Shown here: piece after piece, positions 8,611-16,903 of the stretch | Numbering within the stretch: position 1 is the first letter of the stretch | Layout: each line of letters begins with the position of its first letter | Origin: Chitinophaga sp. Ak27 | GTDB taxonomy: Bacteria; Bacteroidota; Bacteroidia; Chitinophagales; Chitinophagaceae | NCBI RefSeq assembly: GCF_012726295.1 | Contig: NZ_JABAOB010000001.1 | Coordinates: 806,001-870,000, forward strand | DNA length: 64,000 nt | Reading direction: 5' to 3' | Translations under genes and position numbers: made by a program | The notes under the pieces: generated by a model | What the model saw: only the letters and a program-made list of their open reading frames with translations | Told to the model about the DNA's origin: nothing | The model's database searches: none

Positions 8611-9656
8611 TGTAATAAAATTCGCTGTGCGGAAAATCCCGGTCCAAAGCTCAGCATCAGCCCTTTATCTCCTTTGGGAAGCTGCCGGTCCATAAATCGT
8701 TCCAGTACATATAACACAGTGGCGCTCGACATGTTGCCATATAACCGCAAAATTTCTTTGGTATCATCCAGTTTCTTGCCCATGGTGCGGAAAAGCTCTT
8801 CCACCAGGCTGATAATCTTCTTTCCCCCCGGGTGGAAAATCAGGTGGTCAATATCTTCAATGGTCAGCTCATGCCTGGCGAGAAAGGGATGGATAATATC
8901 CCCGAAGTGTGCTTCGATCTTCTCCGGCACCTCTACATCCAGTACCATCTTTAAACCGGTGTTAGACAGGTGGAAACCCATCAGGTAATCGGCATCGTAA
9001 AAATGATACATCTCTTCCCCTATGATCTCCGGCCCGGTATCCTGCTCATGGGAAGATAAGATAGCGCAGGCGGCGCCGTCGCCGAAAATCGCGGCGCTGA
9101 CAATATTGGCCATGGAAAAATCATCGAGCTGGAAAGTGGCTGTAGGCGATTCAACCGCAATAACGGCCGCTCTTTTTCCCGGGTTAGCCTGCAACATCTT
9201 TTTAGCGTATATGATGCCCGATACGCCAGCAGCGCAGCCCATCTCCGTTACAGGCAGCCGCACAATATCCTGCCGTAACTGCAACTCATTGATCAGGTAA
9301 GCATCCATAGACGGAATCATGATGCCGGTGCAGCTAACGGTAATAATAAAATCAATATCCGCAGGTTGCAGTTGTGCCTTGTGCAATGCATTTTGCAAAC
9401 AAGCCTTTCCCAGCACAACGGCCTCGCGCATATAGAGATTGTTTTTTTCTTCGAAAGAAGTTTTTGTAAACACATCTTCCGGTCCCATAATCCCGTAACG
9501 GTTATCTACGCCTGCATTCTCAAATATCTTCTTTACTTTCTTCACAAAACGCTCTTCCTGCCCGGATAACCAGATATCTAAAAAAGGAAAAATATCCTGG
9601 GTAGATCTGGTATAGGGTGGTAATGCTTTCGCGACAGACTGAATTTTAACGCTCAT
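8604..9656 (-). CDS. Type III polyketide synthase (chalcone/stilbene synthase family)
   Basis: 350 residues, typical length. The catalytic triad is intact: Cys141 in TEMGCAAGV, His275 in LIFHPGGKK, Asn308 in YGNMSSAT, followed by the C-terminal GPGFSAQ. These enzymes extend an acyl starter with malonyl-CoA and cyclise it to pyrones, resorcinols or phloroglucinols. The gene overlaps the methyltransferase (four bases) and the SDR (seven bases). With the neighbouring ketosynthase, dehydratase, reductase and ACP, I infer that the starter is a chain made in the same operon. The product cannot be predicted from sequence. Confidence 0.93.
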   Translation of the reverse strand: MSVKIQSVAKALPPYTRSTQDIFPFLDIWLSGQEERFVKKVKKIFENAGVDNRYGIMGPEDVFTKTSFEEKNNLYMREAVVLGKACLQNALHKAQLQPADIDFIITVSCTGIMIPSMDAYLINELQLRQDIVRLPVTEMGCAAGVSGIIYAKKMLQANPGKRAAVIAVESPTATFQLDDFSMANIVSAAIFGDGAACAILSSHEQDTGPEIIGEEMYHFYDADYLMGFHLSNTGLKMVLDVEVPEKIEAHFGDIIHPFLARHELTIEDIDHLIFHPGGKKIISLVEELFRTMGKKLDDTKEILRLYGNMSSATVLYVLERFMDRQLPKGDKGLMLSFGPGFSAQRILLQW

Positions 9657-10366
9657 AAATTATTAATTATCCATTGATACCGGAAAGCCCATTTCCACTG
9701 GAGGGAATACCGACCGATATTGAGAACCGCTGATAGCTGATGTAATTCTTTTTTCTTAAAACCACGGAGAATAGATACCTGCCCGTCATATCTGACCATC
9801 CTGTTGAGATTAAATACCACACAGACCAGTTGAAACAGCCGGTAGGCTAATGCACTCCGGTGAAGGTCGTTGATGACAATCCCGACTTTTGCCTGCTGCC
9901 TGAAAATATTCATCAGGCGGCAAATTTCTTCTTCTTTGAAATGGTGCAATGTGAGCGTGCATAAAATAATGTCGTACTGTTGTTGCTGAAAAGCAGGATC
10001 CATCATATCCTGGCAATGATATTGAATATCTGGCCAGGACGCTGATAATTCCCGTGCATACGCGATCGTAGCCGGATTGGCATCTATGCCTGCCAGTTGA
10101 AATGACCGGTTGTTCTTCCTGGCATAATCAGCTAATTCCCTTAACATATCTCCATTACCACATCCCACATCCAGGATGGTAATCCGTTGGTGGGCAGGAA
10201 TACTTTTTATCAGTGCAGATACGCCATTCCTGGTAATCCGGTTGCCTCCCAGGAGACGATTGATTTGTGCAATTTTACGCAGGGTTTCCTTTAGTAACGC
10301 TCCTTCCATGTTAAAATCATCCATGATCTCAGGAGCCTGGCTTCGATGCCGGGTGTCTACACGCAT
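9653..10366 (-). CDS. SAM-dependent methyltransferase, class I
   Basis: 237 residues. Motif I is ILDVGCGNGDML at about 64-75, followed by an acidic residue at the end of beta 2 (LAGIDANP) and ILCTLTLHHF, so a class I SAM fold. Methyltransferases of this kind commonly sit between a type III PKS and an FAD oxidoreductase and are presumed to methylate the polyketide core. It overlaps the oxidoreductase by ten bases and the PKS by four. The start at 10366 is ATG inside the preceding gene. The methylated atom (O or C) is unknown. Confidence 0.85.
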   Translation of the reverse strand: MRVDTRHRSQAPEIMDDFNMEGALLKETLRKIAQINRLLGGNRITRNGVSALIKSIPAHQRITILDVGCGNGDMLRELADYARKNNRSFQLAGIDANPATIAYARELSASWPDIQYHCQDMMDPAFQQQQYDIILCTLTLHHFKEEEICRLMNIFRQQAKVGIVINDLHRSALAYRLFQLVCVVFNLNRMVRYDGQVSILRGFKKKELHQLSAVLNIGRYSLQWKWAFRYQWIINNL

Positions 10367-11496
10367 ACTTCGGCTCCTTTTAACGGTTTACCATGGGTAC
10401 GCCTGATAATACCGGGCAGGAGTCCGGGAAAGAGTATCAATCCCTTCATCATGGTAGCCGACAATTTTTCGTTGCTGAATAATCGGGATAATAAACGGCC
10501 GGTGCGCATACGGCCGCTGAACATTTTATTCCAGGCTTTCGTATAATGTTGTTCCATCGCTGGTCTGTTCCTCGCTGTTGCATTAAAATACGCCAGTACA
10601 TTTTCCGATGCTATCTGCGCGCTCTGGATGGCCATCGCCATACCGTTGCCACAGAGCGGGTGGATAAGTCCTGCTGTATCTCCTGTCATTAAGATATGAT
10701 TGACCACTTTTTCTTTTTCCGAGAAAGATACCTGGCTAATCGTTAAAGGTTTATCGAATAACGGGGTGCTTCTTTCAAAAATGTCTTTCAGGTGGGTATT
10801 CCGTGCCAATACCTGTTCCTGGTGCGCCTCTATATGCTTATAGCTTTTGAAGCTTTCGTAACTCACCAGGTAACAGATGTTCAGGATATCATCTTCTACC
10901 TTTGAAACCCCGCAATAGCCTCCATCAAAATTATACAGGCCTACGGTATCTGCGGGAAATTCTCCCCGGTAATGCCCTTTTACCGCCAGCCAGGGCGATT
11001 TCTCATTTATGAAAGGGCGTGACAACTTCAGGTCCAACGCAGCCCTTTTTCCATATGCTCCCAATACTACCGGCGCCGAAAACACTCCCTGTTCATTGGT
11101 ATCTATAAAAAAACGGTCGTTCTCAAAAAATACGTTGGTCACCGTATCCGTAATCAGTTCTACCCCACTTTGGAGCGTCTGCTGCATCAGGAACTGGTCG
11201 AATGCATAACGGCTTATTCCAAAACCGCCCAGCGGCAAAGCCGTTTCCAGGGTTTTGCCATAGTGATCTGAAATAATTAAACGGCTGATCCGGGAAGGAC
11301 CTAAAACAGCAGGATCGGCTCCAAGCGACGCCAGGTAAGGTAATACCTCGTTGGAAACATACTCTCCACATACTTTATGTAACGGATAGGTGTTTTTCTC
11401 AATCACCGTTACATGCAATCCGGCCTTCGATAAATGAATGGCGCTGGTGAGCCCTGATAGCCCTCCCCCAATAATAATAACATCTCTTGCACCCAT
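10357..11496 (-). CDS. FAD-dependent oxidoreductase / monooxygenase (geranylgeranyl reductase-like)
   Basis: 379 residues, first gene of the eight-gene operon. The N-terminal dinucleotide motif is IIIGGGLSGLTSAIHLSKAG (about 7-26) ending at a Glu (VIEKN). GDTAGLIHPLCGNGMAMA near residue 275 is the second FAD motif of the p-hydroxybenzoate hydroxylase/geranylgeranyl reductase fold. It probably hydroxylates or otherwise oxidises the polyketide, as in other type III PKS loci. It ends inside the methyltransferase gene. The upstream 231 bases hold the operon promoter region. Confidence 0.87.
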   Translation of the reverse strand: MGARDVIIIGGGLSGLTSAIHLSKAGLHVTVIEKNTYPLHKVCGEYVSNEVLPYLASLGADPAVLGPSRISRLIISDHYGKTLETALPLGGFGISRYAFDQFLMQQTLQSGVELITDTVTNVFFENDRFFIDTNEQGVFSAPVVLGAYGKRAALDLKLSRPFINEKSPWLAVKGHYRGEFPADTVGLYNFDGGYCGVSKVEDDILNICYLVSYESFKSYKHIEAHQEQVLARNTHLKDIFERSTPLFDKPLTISQVSFSEKEKVVNHILMTGDTAGLIHPLCGNGMAMAIQSAQIASENVLAYFNATARNRPAMEQHYTKAWNKMFSGRMRTGRLLSRLFSNEKLSATMMKGLILFPGLLPGIIRRTHGKPLKGAEVCV

Positions 11497-11520
11497 ACCC
11501 CTATGGTTAAAACAATAACA

Positions 11521-11552
11521 AGCTCCAACACAATGTGGTAGCTTAGCTCCAA
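11521..11552. repeat. 8-bp direct repeat upstream of the PKS operon
   Basis: AGCTCCAA occurs at 11521-11528 and again at 11545-11552, 24 bases apart start to start, just upstream of the first gene of the PKS operon. It could be a pair of regulator sites, but the words are short and chance is possible. No clear TTTG/TAnnTTTG promoter with proper spacing was found for the minus strand here. Confidence 0.3.
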
Positions 11553-11665
11553 TATAACGAATTTATAATTGATTTCCTTTTAGCTAATTCAAAGTGCCAG
11601 GAACACATATATTTATTTTCCACATTACACATAGCTCTTTTGACCAAAGGACTATAAAACTTAAC

Positions 11666-11695
11666 ATTGGCAATATTATATAATTGTTAATTTTG
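11666..11695 (+). promoter_or_regulatory. Promoter of the histone H1-like gene
   Basis: The Bacteroidota -7 element TAnnTTTG is matched fully at 11688-11695 (TAATTTTG). ATTG at 11666-11669 with an 18-base spacer fits the -33 element in three of four positions. The expected transcript starts about 25 bases before the ATG at 11728. Confidence 0.5.
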
Positions 11696-11727
11696 AATAT
11701 CATCATTTTTTGTAAAACTTTAAATCC

Positions 11728-12036
11728 ATGAGCGATTCCAGGAAACCAGGCGGCAAGCATCTGAAAAAAGAAGCTGGTTTAAAAGTTGCCGAAATATTAA
11801 CAGCCGCATTGGTTGATTTAAAAGAGAAGCTAGGAGAGAAGAAATTCCTCCGCAATATTAAGAAAGCCAGTAAGGCCATGGTAGCAGGATTTTCTGATAA
11901 GAAAGCAGTAGCGCCCAAAAAGAAAGCAACAGGCAAGAAAGCAGCTGCCAAAAAAACAACTGTCCCTAAAGCCAGCTCCCCTAAAACTACCACCAAGAAA
12001 GCGGCTCCTAAAAAAGCGGCTACCCACAAGAGCTAA
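11728..12036 (+). CDS. Histone H1-like (Hc1-type) Lys/Ala-rich DNA-binding protein
   Basis: 102 residues in two parts. Residues 1-55 are a helical segment (EAGLKVAEILTAALVDLKEK and FLRNIKKASKAM). Residues 56-102 are a low-complexity tail of Lys, Ala, Thr and Pro with KKA and KKAA repeats, resembling the eukaryotic H1 tail and AlgP. Such proteins are nucleoid-associated in Bacteroidota. It stands alone between the divergent PKS operon and the convergent acetyltransferase gene. DNA binding is inferred from composition; no specific target can be given. Confidence 0.75.
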   Translation: MSDSRKPGGKHLKKEAGLKVAEILTAALVDLKEKLGEKKFLRNIKKASKAMVAGFSDKKAVAPKKKATGKKAAAKKTTVPKASSPKTTTKKAAPKKAATHKS

Positions 12037-12131
12037 CTCAGTAACCACGGTATAAAAAGTGTCTTTATTGTTCCGCTGCACCAGAACAACTGCCAATGCT
12101 ATGCTGTTCAACAGCGGTCAATAAAGATACT

Positions 12132-12689
12132 TCAAGGCTGTGGATCAGTAGCCAGCCGCGCATACATATTAATATCGTAAGCTGCACCATTCCACATCAT
12201 TCCCTGCCGCAACAAGCCCTCATGCTGAAAACCTGTTTTCTGCAACACCCGCTCCGATCCGGTATTTCCCCGCAATACTTCCGCCTCGATCCTTTTTAAC
12301 TGCAACGTATTAAACCCGTATTGTACTACGGCGTTAATCGCTTCTGTCATAATACCCTTGCCCCAATATTCCTGCACCAGCGCATAAATCAATACCGCTT
12401 TATGACCCGGCACCCAGCTGTTGAAACCGATGGTACCGATTAACTCCTGCTGGTTATCCAATGCGATCCCCCAGCGGATGGCCTGTTTATCCCGGAAACG
12501 TTGTTTCAACATATCCACAATCTTCCTCACATCGGCGACTTCCTGCAAGGGGATCACATGATAATACTGTGTTACCTGCTTGTCGGTAAACAGGTAAAAT
12601 AAATCCGGCTGATGTACGTACTGTATTTCGATGAGTCGTAACCGTGAGGTTTGCAGCACAGGAAACTGATCGGGGAACAAATGGTTCAT
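12132..12689 (-). CDS. GNAT family N-acetyltransferase (RimJ/RimL-like)
   Basis: 185 residues. The RimJ/RimL pattern is visible: TSRLRLIEI near the start, a GTIGFNSW strand, YALVQEYWGKGIMTEAI with the acetyl-CoA pyrophosphate loop (about 106-122), then EAEVLRGNTGSERVLQKTGF. It probably acetylates a protein N-terminus or a small amine using acetyl-CoA. The target cannot be inferred. It is transcribed alone, convergent with the H1-like gene; the 273 bases upstream of it contain nothing I can assign. Confidence 0.85.
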   Translation of the reverse strand: MNHLFPDQFPVLQTSRLRLIEIQYVHQPDLFYLFTDKQVTQYYHVIPLQEVADVRKIVDMLKQRFRDKQAIRWGIALDNQQELIGTIGFNSWVPGHKAVLIYALVQEYWGKGIMTEAINAVVQYGFNTLQLKRIEAEVLRGNTGSERVLQKTGFQHEGLLRQGMMWNGAAYDINMYARLATDPQP

Positions 12690-12962
12690 ATTTATAAAGG
12701 TGCCTTGAAAATTAAATATAGCACAGTTTTACCGTCTTCTATTATCGCTTCTCAAAAAAACTATTTCAAGGTGACCTTAAAAGTATTGCCTCTACCGGGT
12801 GCATCAGCGAATGGCCCCGTTATCAAGCACCGGAATTTAAGTACTACTACGTAATTATCTTTATCCGTTTTTTCCCCGAAGCAGGCTTCATATGCCTGCG
12901 CTAGATTTGCAATCCCAAAGAGTAGCCCCTTTTTATTTATCAAATTGTTATAAACAAGCATC

Positions 12963-14261
12963 ATGTGTTCATTTTTTAAAAACTCAAAAACATTCCTCCT
13001 GGTGGGCGGTATGCTGATCGGCCTTTACAGCTGTAAAAAGAATGATAACAATCAGCCTGCAACAGTTCTCCAACATGGTACTGTACACGAAAAAGGCACC
13101 CCTGTGGGAGAAGCGGTACATGCCACAATAGGCCCCGCAGGTGGCACACTTACCACCACCGATGGCCGCATGAAACTAGATGTACCTGCAGGTGCGGTAA
13201 CCAAAGAAACCGATTTTACCATTCAGCCGGTTACCAATACGCTGCCTGGTAGTCCCGGTAATGCTTATCGCCTGTTACCGGAAGGGCAAACCTTTACCAA
13301 ACCGGTAACCCTCTCCTTCCATTACAACGACAACGACCTGGAAGGCACCGCAGCGCAAGTACTATTCCTTGCCTTCCAGAGCAACGATGGTATCTGGAGA
13401 TGTATTCCGCAAACAGCCCTGGATGAAGCGGCGCACACGCTTACCGTTAATACTACACACTTTAGCGACTGGGCCCCTTTTGCTGAGTTCTGGCTGAATG
13501 TGGAACACCAGGAACTAAAACCCAAAGGCTCCACTACCGTAGATATTTCATCCCCCTTCCTCGTAGCGCCGCTGGGAAAAGGCGATCCGATGGAAATCAT
13601 GGATACCCACGCCGAAGACAATCCTAAGAATATAAAGAACTGGCAGATATTCCAGGATGGTAAGCTCACCGTTGAATCCAGTAACAAACGCGCACACTAT
13701 ACGGCCCCGGACCAGATACCAGGCCATAACCCGGTACAGGTAAGTGTAGAAATATACAACTTTATCCCTGCCGGTTATGTCCGCCCGGGAGCTACGGGCA
13801 AAGCCGTGTTGATGTCTAATATTTATATTGTAGACGAAACCTATTTCACCGCAGAAATAGATGGCATTCCGTATACCCTTAACAGTATCTTCTATACGAT
13901 GGAAGATGGAAAGTTTATCATCAATGGTAATTTATCTGCCACCACCAGTATTATGCTGGTAACCAATGGCGCCAACGCCGGATTTTATCCATTCACAGTT
14001 GATGAAAATGCAGGAACAGGTATCGCCGTATATAACGGCGGAGCAGGCAATGGATACGTTCACAACTATACGCCTTGTGCGTCGGACCCCATAGCCTCAC
14101 CCGGTGGAATAGCGATAACGAAAACAGAAAAATCGGGAGATGTAGAATACCTGGAAGGTTCCTTTAGTGCTACCGTATATAAAGAGGAAGGTATCTGCCC
14201 AAACCTGGTGGTACGCCATAAAAATATGAAGGGCCGGTTTCGCGTCATCAGAAAAATATGA
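12963..14261 (+). CDS. Lipoprotein with ZU5-like domain
   Basis: 432 residues. The N-terminus is a lipoprotein signal with lipobox LYSC (Cys24) followed by KKNDNN. Residues about 55-170 match the ZU5-like pattern: GPAGGTLTTTDGRMKLDVP, then AGAVTKETDF and TFTKPVTLSF. The remainder is beta-rich and unassigned. It is likely surface- or periplasm-facing on the outer or inner membrane. It is followed 26 bases later by a second lipoprotein gene on the same strand, suggesting co-transcription. Confidence 0.75.
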   Translation: MCSFFKNSKTFLLVGGMLIGLYSCKKNDNNQPATVLQHGTVHEKGTPVGEAVHATIGPAGGTLTTTDGRMKLDVPAGAVTKETDFTIQPVTNTLPGSPGNAYRLLPEGQTFTKPVTLSFHYNDNDLEGTAAQVLFLAFQSNDGIWRCIPQTALDEAAHTLTVNTTHFSDWAPFAEFWLNVEHQELKPKGSTTVDISSPFLVAPLGKGDPMEIMDTHAEDNPKNIKNWQIFQDGKLTVESSNKRAHYTAPDQIPGHNPVQVSVEIYNFIPAGYVRPGATGKAVLMSNIYIVDETYFTAEIDGIPYTLNSIFYTMEDGKFIINGNLSATTSIMLVTNGANAGFYPFTVDENAGTGIAVYNGGAGNGYVHNYTPCASDPIASPGGIAITKTEKSGDVEYLEGSFSATVYKEEGICPNLVVRHKNMKGRFRVIRKI

Positions 14262-14287
14262 TCGCCCCCATTACCAACATCCAATAA

Positions 14288-14893
14288 ATGCTAGTTAATA
14301 TGAGATTAAAATTACTCCGTTCCATAACAGGAACGGGCTTAGCCACCATTTTGCTAAGCATGAACATCGCCTGCAAAAAAAGTAAAGACAACAACGACAC
14401 TCCCATTACCCCACGCACGAATATTACTACCGACATAGCAGGTGATTCCTGGTTTGGCCTGGATGAAGTGAATATGGATAATGAATTGCACTACACGCTT
14501 ACCGTATATAATCCCACTACAGGCATTTGGTTTAACAATGCCCCTGATCCCTGGGATATGGTACCACGGCCAGGGAATGGCATCCGCTTCAGCGCCAATG
14601 GCGATTTTGAGATTTGCCGCTTTACCAACTCCGGTATGGGAGGGCTAAAATCATATGCCTTCTTTTATATGAAAGGTACGGCTGAACAAAAGGGCAACGA
14701 CATTACGCTTCACCCTACTGTATACCGGAACACGTATAAAAGTGTGAGTGACCCCAGCCTGGACTATGATAAAGACCTGCCCAGGAATGCCACGAAGATA
14801 AAATACGCTACCAACCGGTATACCAACGGCTGGGATCATGTAGATATCACCTGGGAAGACAATACCGTTTCACGTTATTACCGGCGGTATTAA
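14288..14893 (+). CDS. Lipoprotein of unknown function
   Basis: 201 residues from the first ATG; an alternative ATG four codons later (14300, MRLKLL) makes a more standard signal peptide. The lipobox MNIAC is followed by KKSKDNND. The mature part has no domain I recognise; it is rich in aromatic residues and ends with a VDITWEDNTVSRYYRRY strand. It lies right after the ZU5-like lipoprotein and ends before a strong terminator, so the two probably form an operon. Confidence 0.65.
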   Translation: MLVNMRLKLLRSITGTGLATILLSMNIACKKSKDNNDTPITPRTNITTDIAGDSWFGLDEVNMDNELHYTLTVYNPTTGIWFNNAPDPWDMVPRPGNGIRFSANGDFEICRFTNSGMGGLKSYAFFYMKGTAEQKGNDITLHPTVYRNTYKSVSDPSLDYDKDLPRNATKIKYATNRYTNGWDHVDITWEDNTVSRYYRRY

Positions 14894-14915
14894 AACCAGA
14901 AAAATTATTGGGGCA

Positions 14916-14949
14916 AAAAAGAGAGGGGCTATTGGCCCCTCTCTTTTTT
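14916..14949. terminator. Bidirectional intrinsic terminator
   Basis: A 14-base perfect stem (AAAAAAGAGAGGGGC against its complement) with a 5-base loop and T tracts on both strands lies between the lipoprotein gene ending at 14893 and the convergent gene ending at 14969. Confidence 0.9.
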
Positions 14950-14968
14950 GTGATATATGCTACACAAG

Positions 14969-15595
14969 TTACTTCTTCAGGCACTTGATTACCTGAGAGC
15001 CGGAGACCTTTGTACCCGGCGAATTTACCTGCGCCAGATCTACGGTCAGTATCAGCGTATCTCCCCCCCAGGATATTTTAGCAGCTCCGCCGCTTGATTC
15101 GGCACCAATCATACCTGAAACATCCTGGATAACTCCTTTCTCCATGTAAAGCGTATTATCATCCAGCTGCTTGTAGGGCGCCGTAGCATTATAAGGAGGC
15201 TGGGCCATACCCAGCGGCATAGTCATATCATTGAGTACGGTGCTACCCTCAGATAAAACGGATCTGATACTTCCATCTAAGGTGTAACCCACATTTTTGA
15301 CAATCATATTCTTACCATCAAAAACAATATCACCCTGGTTATCGACAGTCTTGTACGAACAAGTCATAACAGCTGTCATTCCCTGCTGGGAAGAAGAAGC
15401 CACACTATAATTCATGGCGCCCACAAAGCTCCAGGTACCTTCTACTTTACTCTTACTACCACCACCAGAAGGTGTACCAGGGGGATTTACCGGCGTAGGC
15501 CCATCGGGATGCGCCATTTCAAGACTGCCACAGGCACTAAGGGTTAGCAGGGAAAACGCCAACAGATACAGGGATGTAAAACGACTCATTTTCAT
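14969..15595 (-). CDS. Lipoprotein with lipocalin-like domain, unknown function
   Basis: 208 residues. Lipobox TLSAC (Cys22), then a Pro/Gly/Ser-rich linker (about 30-48) and a beta domain starting KVEGTWSFVG, the lipocalin-like pattern of many Bacteroidota lipoproteins. No catalytic site is seen. A perfect -7 element (TATCTTTG on the minus strand, 15628-15635) lies 33 bases upstream of the ATG, although no good -33 box accompanies it. It is transcribed alone. Confidence 0.65.
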   Translation of the reverse strand: MKMSRFTSLYLLAFSLLTLSACGSLEMAHPDGPTPVNPPGTPSGGGSKSKVEGTWSFVGAMNYSVASSSQQGMTAVMTCSYKTVDNQGDIVFDGKNMIVKNVGYTLDGSIRSVLSEGSTVLNDMTMPLGMAQPPYNATAPYKQLDDNTLYMEKGVIQDVSGMIGAESSGGAAKISWGGDTLILTVDLAQVNSPGTKVSGSQVIKCLKK

Positions 15596-15725
15596 CGGTT
15601 TAAAAACACAAAAAAGGGATTAGGTTGCAAAGATAGGGGCTGGAAGTAATTATGAAGGGAATTAGTTACACATAGTTATCTAGTTGGATGGTGCCTCTTC
15701 AATACGGAAAGGATTAAAGCCATTC

Positions 15726-16901
15726 CTATCCCGCCATCCTGATCTCTTCAAAAAAAGGCGTCCGCCTCTCTGCTACACATTTCACTGCATACAGGTATAG
15801 TGACGCGCTCCAGGTTTGCCACTCCTGCCCTTTGGCGCTTCCATCCTGCGCTTTAAGCCACTCGTTAAATCCAAATTGCACGGTACCGCTGTTGCTGATC
15901 GTCACTATCCGCGTCAGTTCCATCAGCTTCTCCTCGGCCAGCCGGTATTTTTTGGCGGCCACCAGTGCCGCGATATAAAAGCCACAGATAAACGGCCAGA
16001 TGCCGCCATTATGATATTCTCCCGGCTGGTTGAAGATAGCATATCGCTCATGCCAGTCGTAATCCCCGGGTTTCGTATAGGGGAAGAAGTTAGGCGGAAG
16101 TTTTACGGCCAGCTGCCCGCTGTTCATCAGCGCGGTACATTCTTCTTCAATCCAGGCTACCATTTCAGCCGCACGCGTAGGCGGCGCTATGCCGGAAAGA
16201 ATCGCCAGGCTGTTGCCCAGCAGGTCGAACCGCTCGCTGCTCAATACTTTATACGACCACATAGCATAGTAGGGCTTATACTTCACCATCAGTCCTTCAT
16301 GTACATGCCGGTGTTGTACGCCGGCGGTGATGGTAAATCTTCCCATGTCTTGCTTTACTTTCGCTGCCCGCTCATGATGACCTAATATCCGGAGGTAACT
16401 ATACACCAGAGTGTTTACGAATAGTCCATAACCTAATACCCATTGCTCATCCCGCCAGTCGCTGGTAGGCTGCTGTGCCACCAGGTAGCGGTCAGACGGC
16501 GTCTGGTATTCCATCCAGGTGAGCGACCTGCTCACCGCTTCTTCCAGGAAAGTGGTATTGCCGGAAAGCTGCCGGTACATGCCTGCCACCAGCAGGAATA
16601 AAGGTGTGCTATCGCTGGAACCCAGGTCTTCTTTGTCATGTACCAGCGAGGCAATATGTCCATGCCGTGTCTGGTTTTTTGCCAGCGTTTCCAGTACCCG
16701 CTTAATACTTTTGATCAATACTTCATTCCCCGTTACGGCCACACCGAAAAATGACAGCAACAAATCCCTCGTATATGGCTCGGGGTAGCCCCAGCCCGCG
16801 GTGCGGGGCAAACCATGAAACGGGCCATTTACATTATGCAGTAATACCTGCAGGGCAGCATCTCTTGCCGCGTCGATCGTTAACCAGTTAGCAGCTTCCA
16901 T
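15726..16901 (-). CDS. Six-hairpin glycoside hydrolase (GH100 / amylo-alpha-1,6-glucosidase-like)
   Basis: 391 residues from the ATG at 16901; a TTG two codons earlier (16907) would overlap the previous stop as TTGA. Features of alpha-alpha six-barrel sugar hydrolases are GWGYPEPYTRDLLLSF (substrate-binding Asp), LGSSDSTPLFL and YHNGGIWPFICGFY. It has no signal peptide, so it acts in the cytoplasm. It follows a GT4 glycosyltransferase and a PIG-L deacetylase in one operon, which suggests trimming or recycling of a small glycoside. The exact GH family and substrate are uncertain. Confidence 0.75.
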   Translation of the reverse strand: MEAANWLTIDAARDAALQVLLHNVNGPFHGLPRTAGWGYPEPYTRDLLLSFFGVAVTGNEVLIKSIKRVLETLAKNQTRHGHIASLVHDKEDLGSSDSTPLFLLVAGMYRQLSGNTTFLEEAVSRSLTWMEYQTPSDRYLVAQQPTSDWRDEQWVLGYGLFVNTLVYSYLRILGHHERAAKVKQDMGRFTITAGVQHRHVHEGLMVKYKPYYAMWSYKVLSSERFDLLGNSLAILSGIAPPTRAAEMVAWIEEECTALMNSGQLAVKLPPNFFPYTKPGDYDWHERYAIFNQPGEYHNGGIWPFICGFYIAALVAAKKYRLAEEKLMELTRIVTISNSGTVQFGFNEWLKAQDGSAKGQEWQTWSASLYLYAVKCVAERRTPFFEEIRMAG

Positions 16902-16903
16902 AT

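Noticed and set aside
12761..12964. 67-codon minus-strand ORF overlapping the start of the ZU5-like lipoprotein
   Set aside because: It overlaps a clear gene start and has no recognisable domain or signal.
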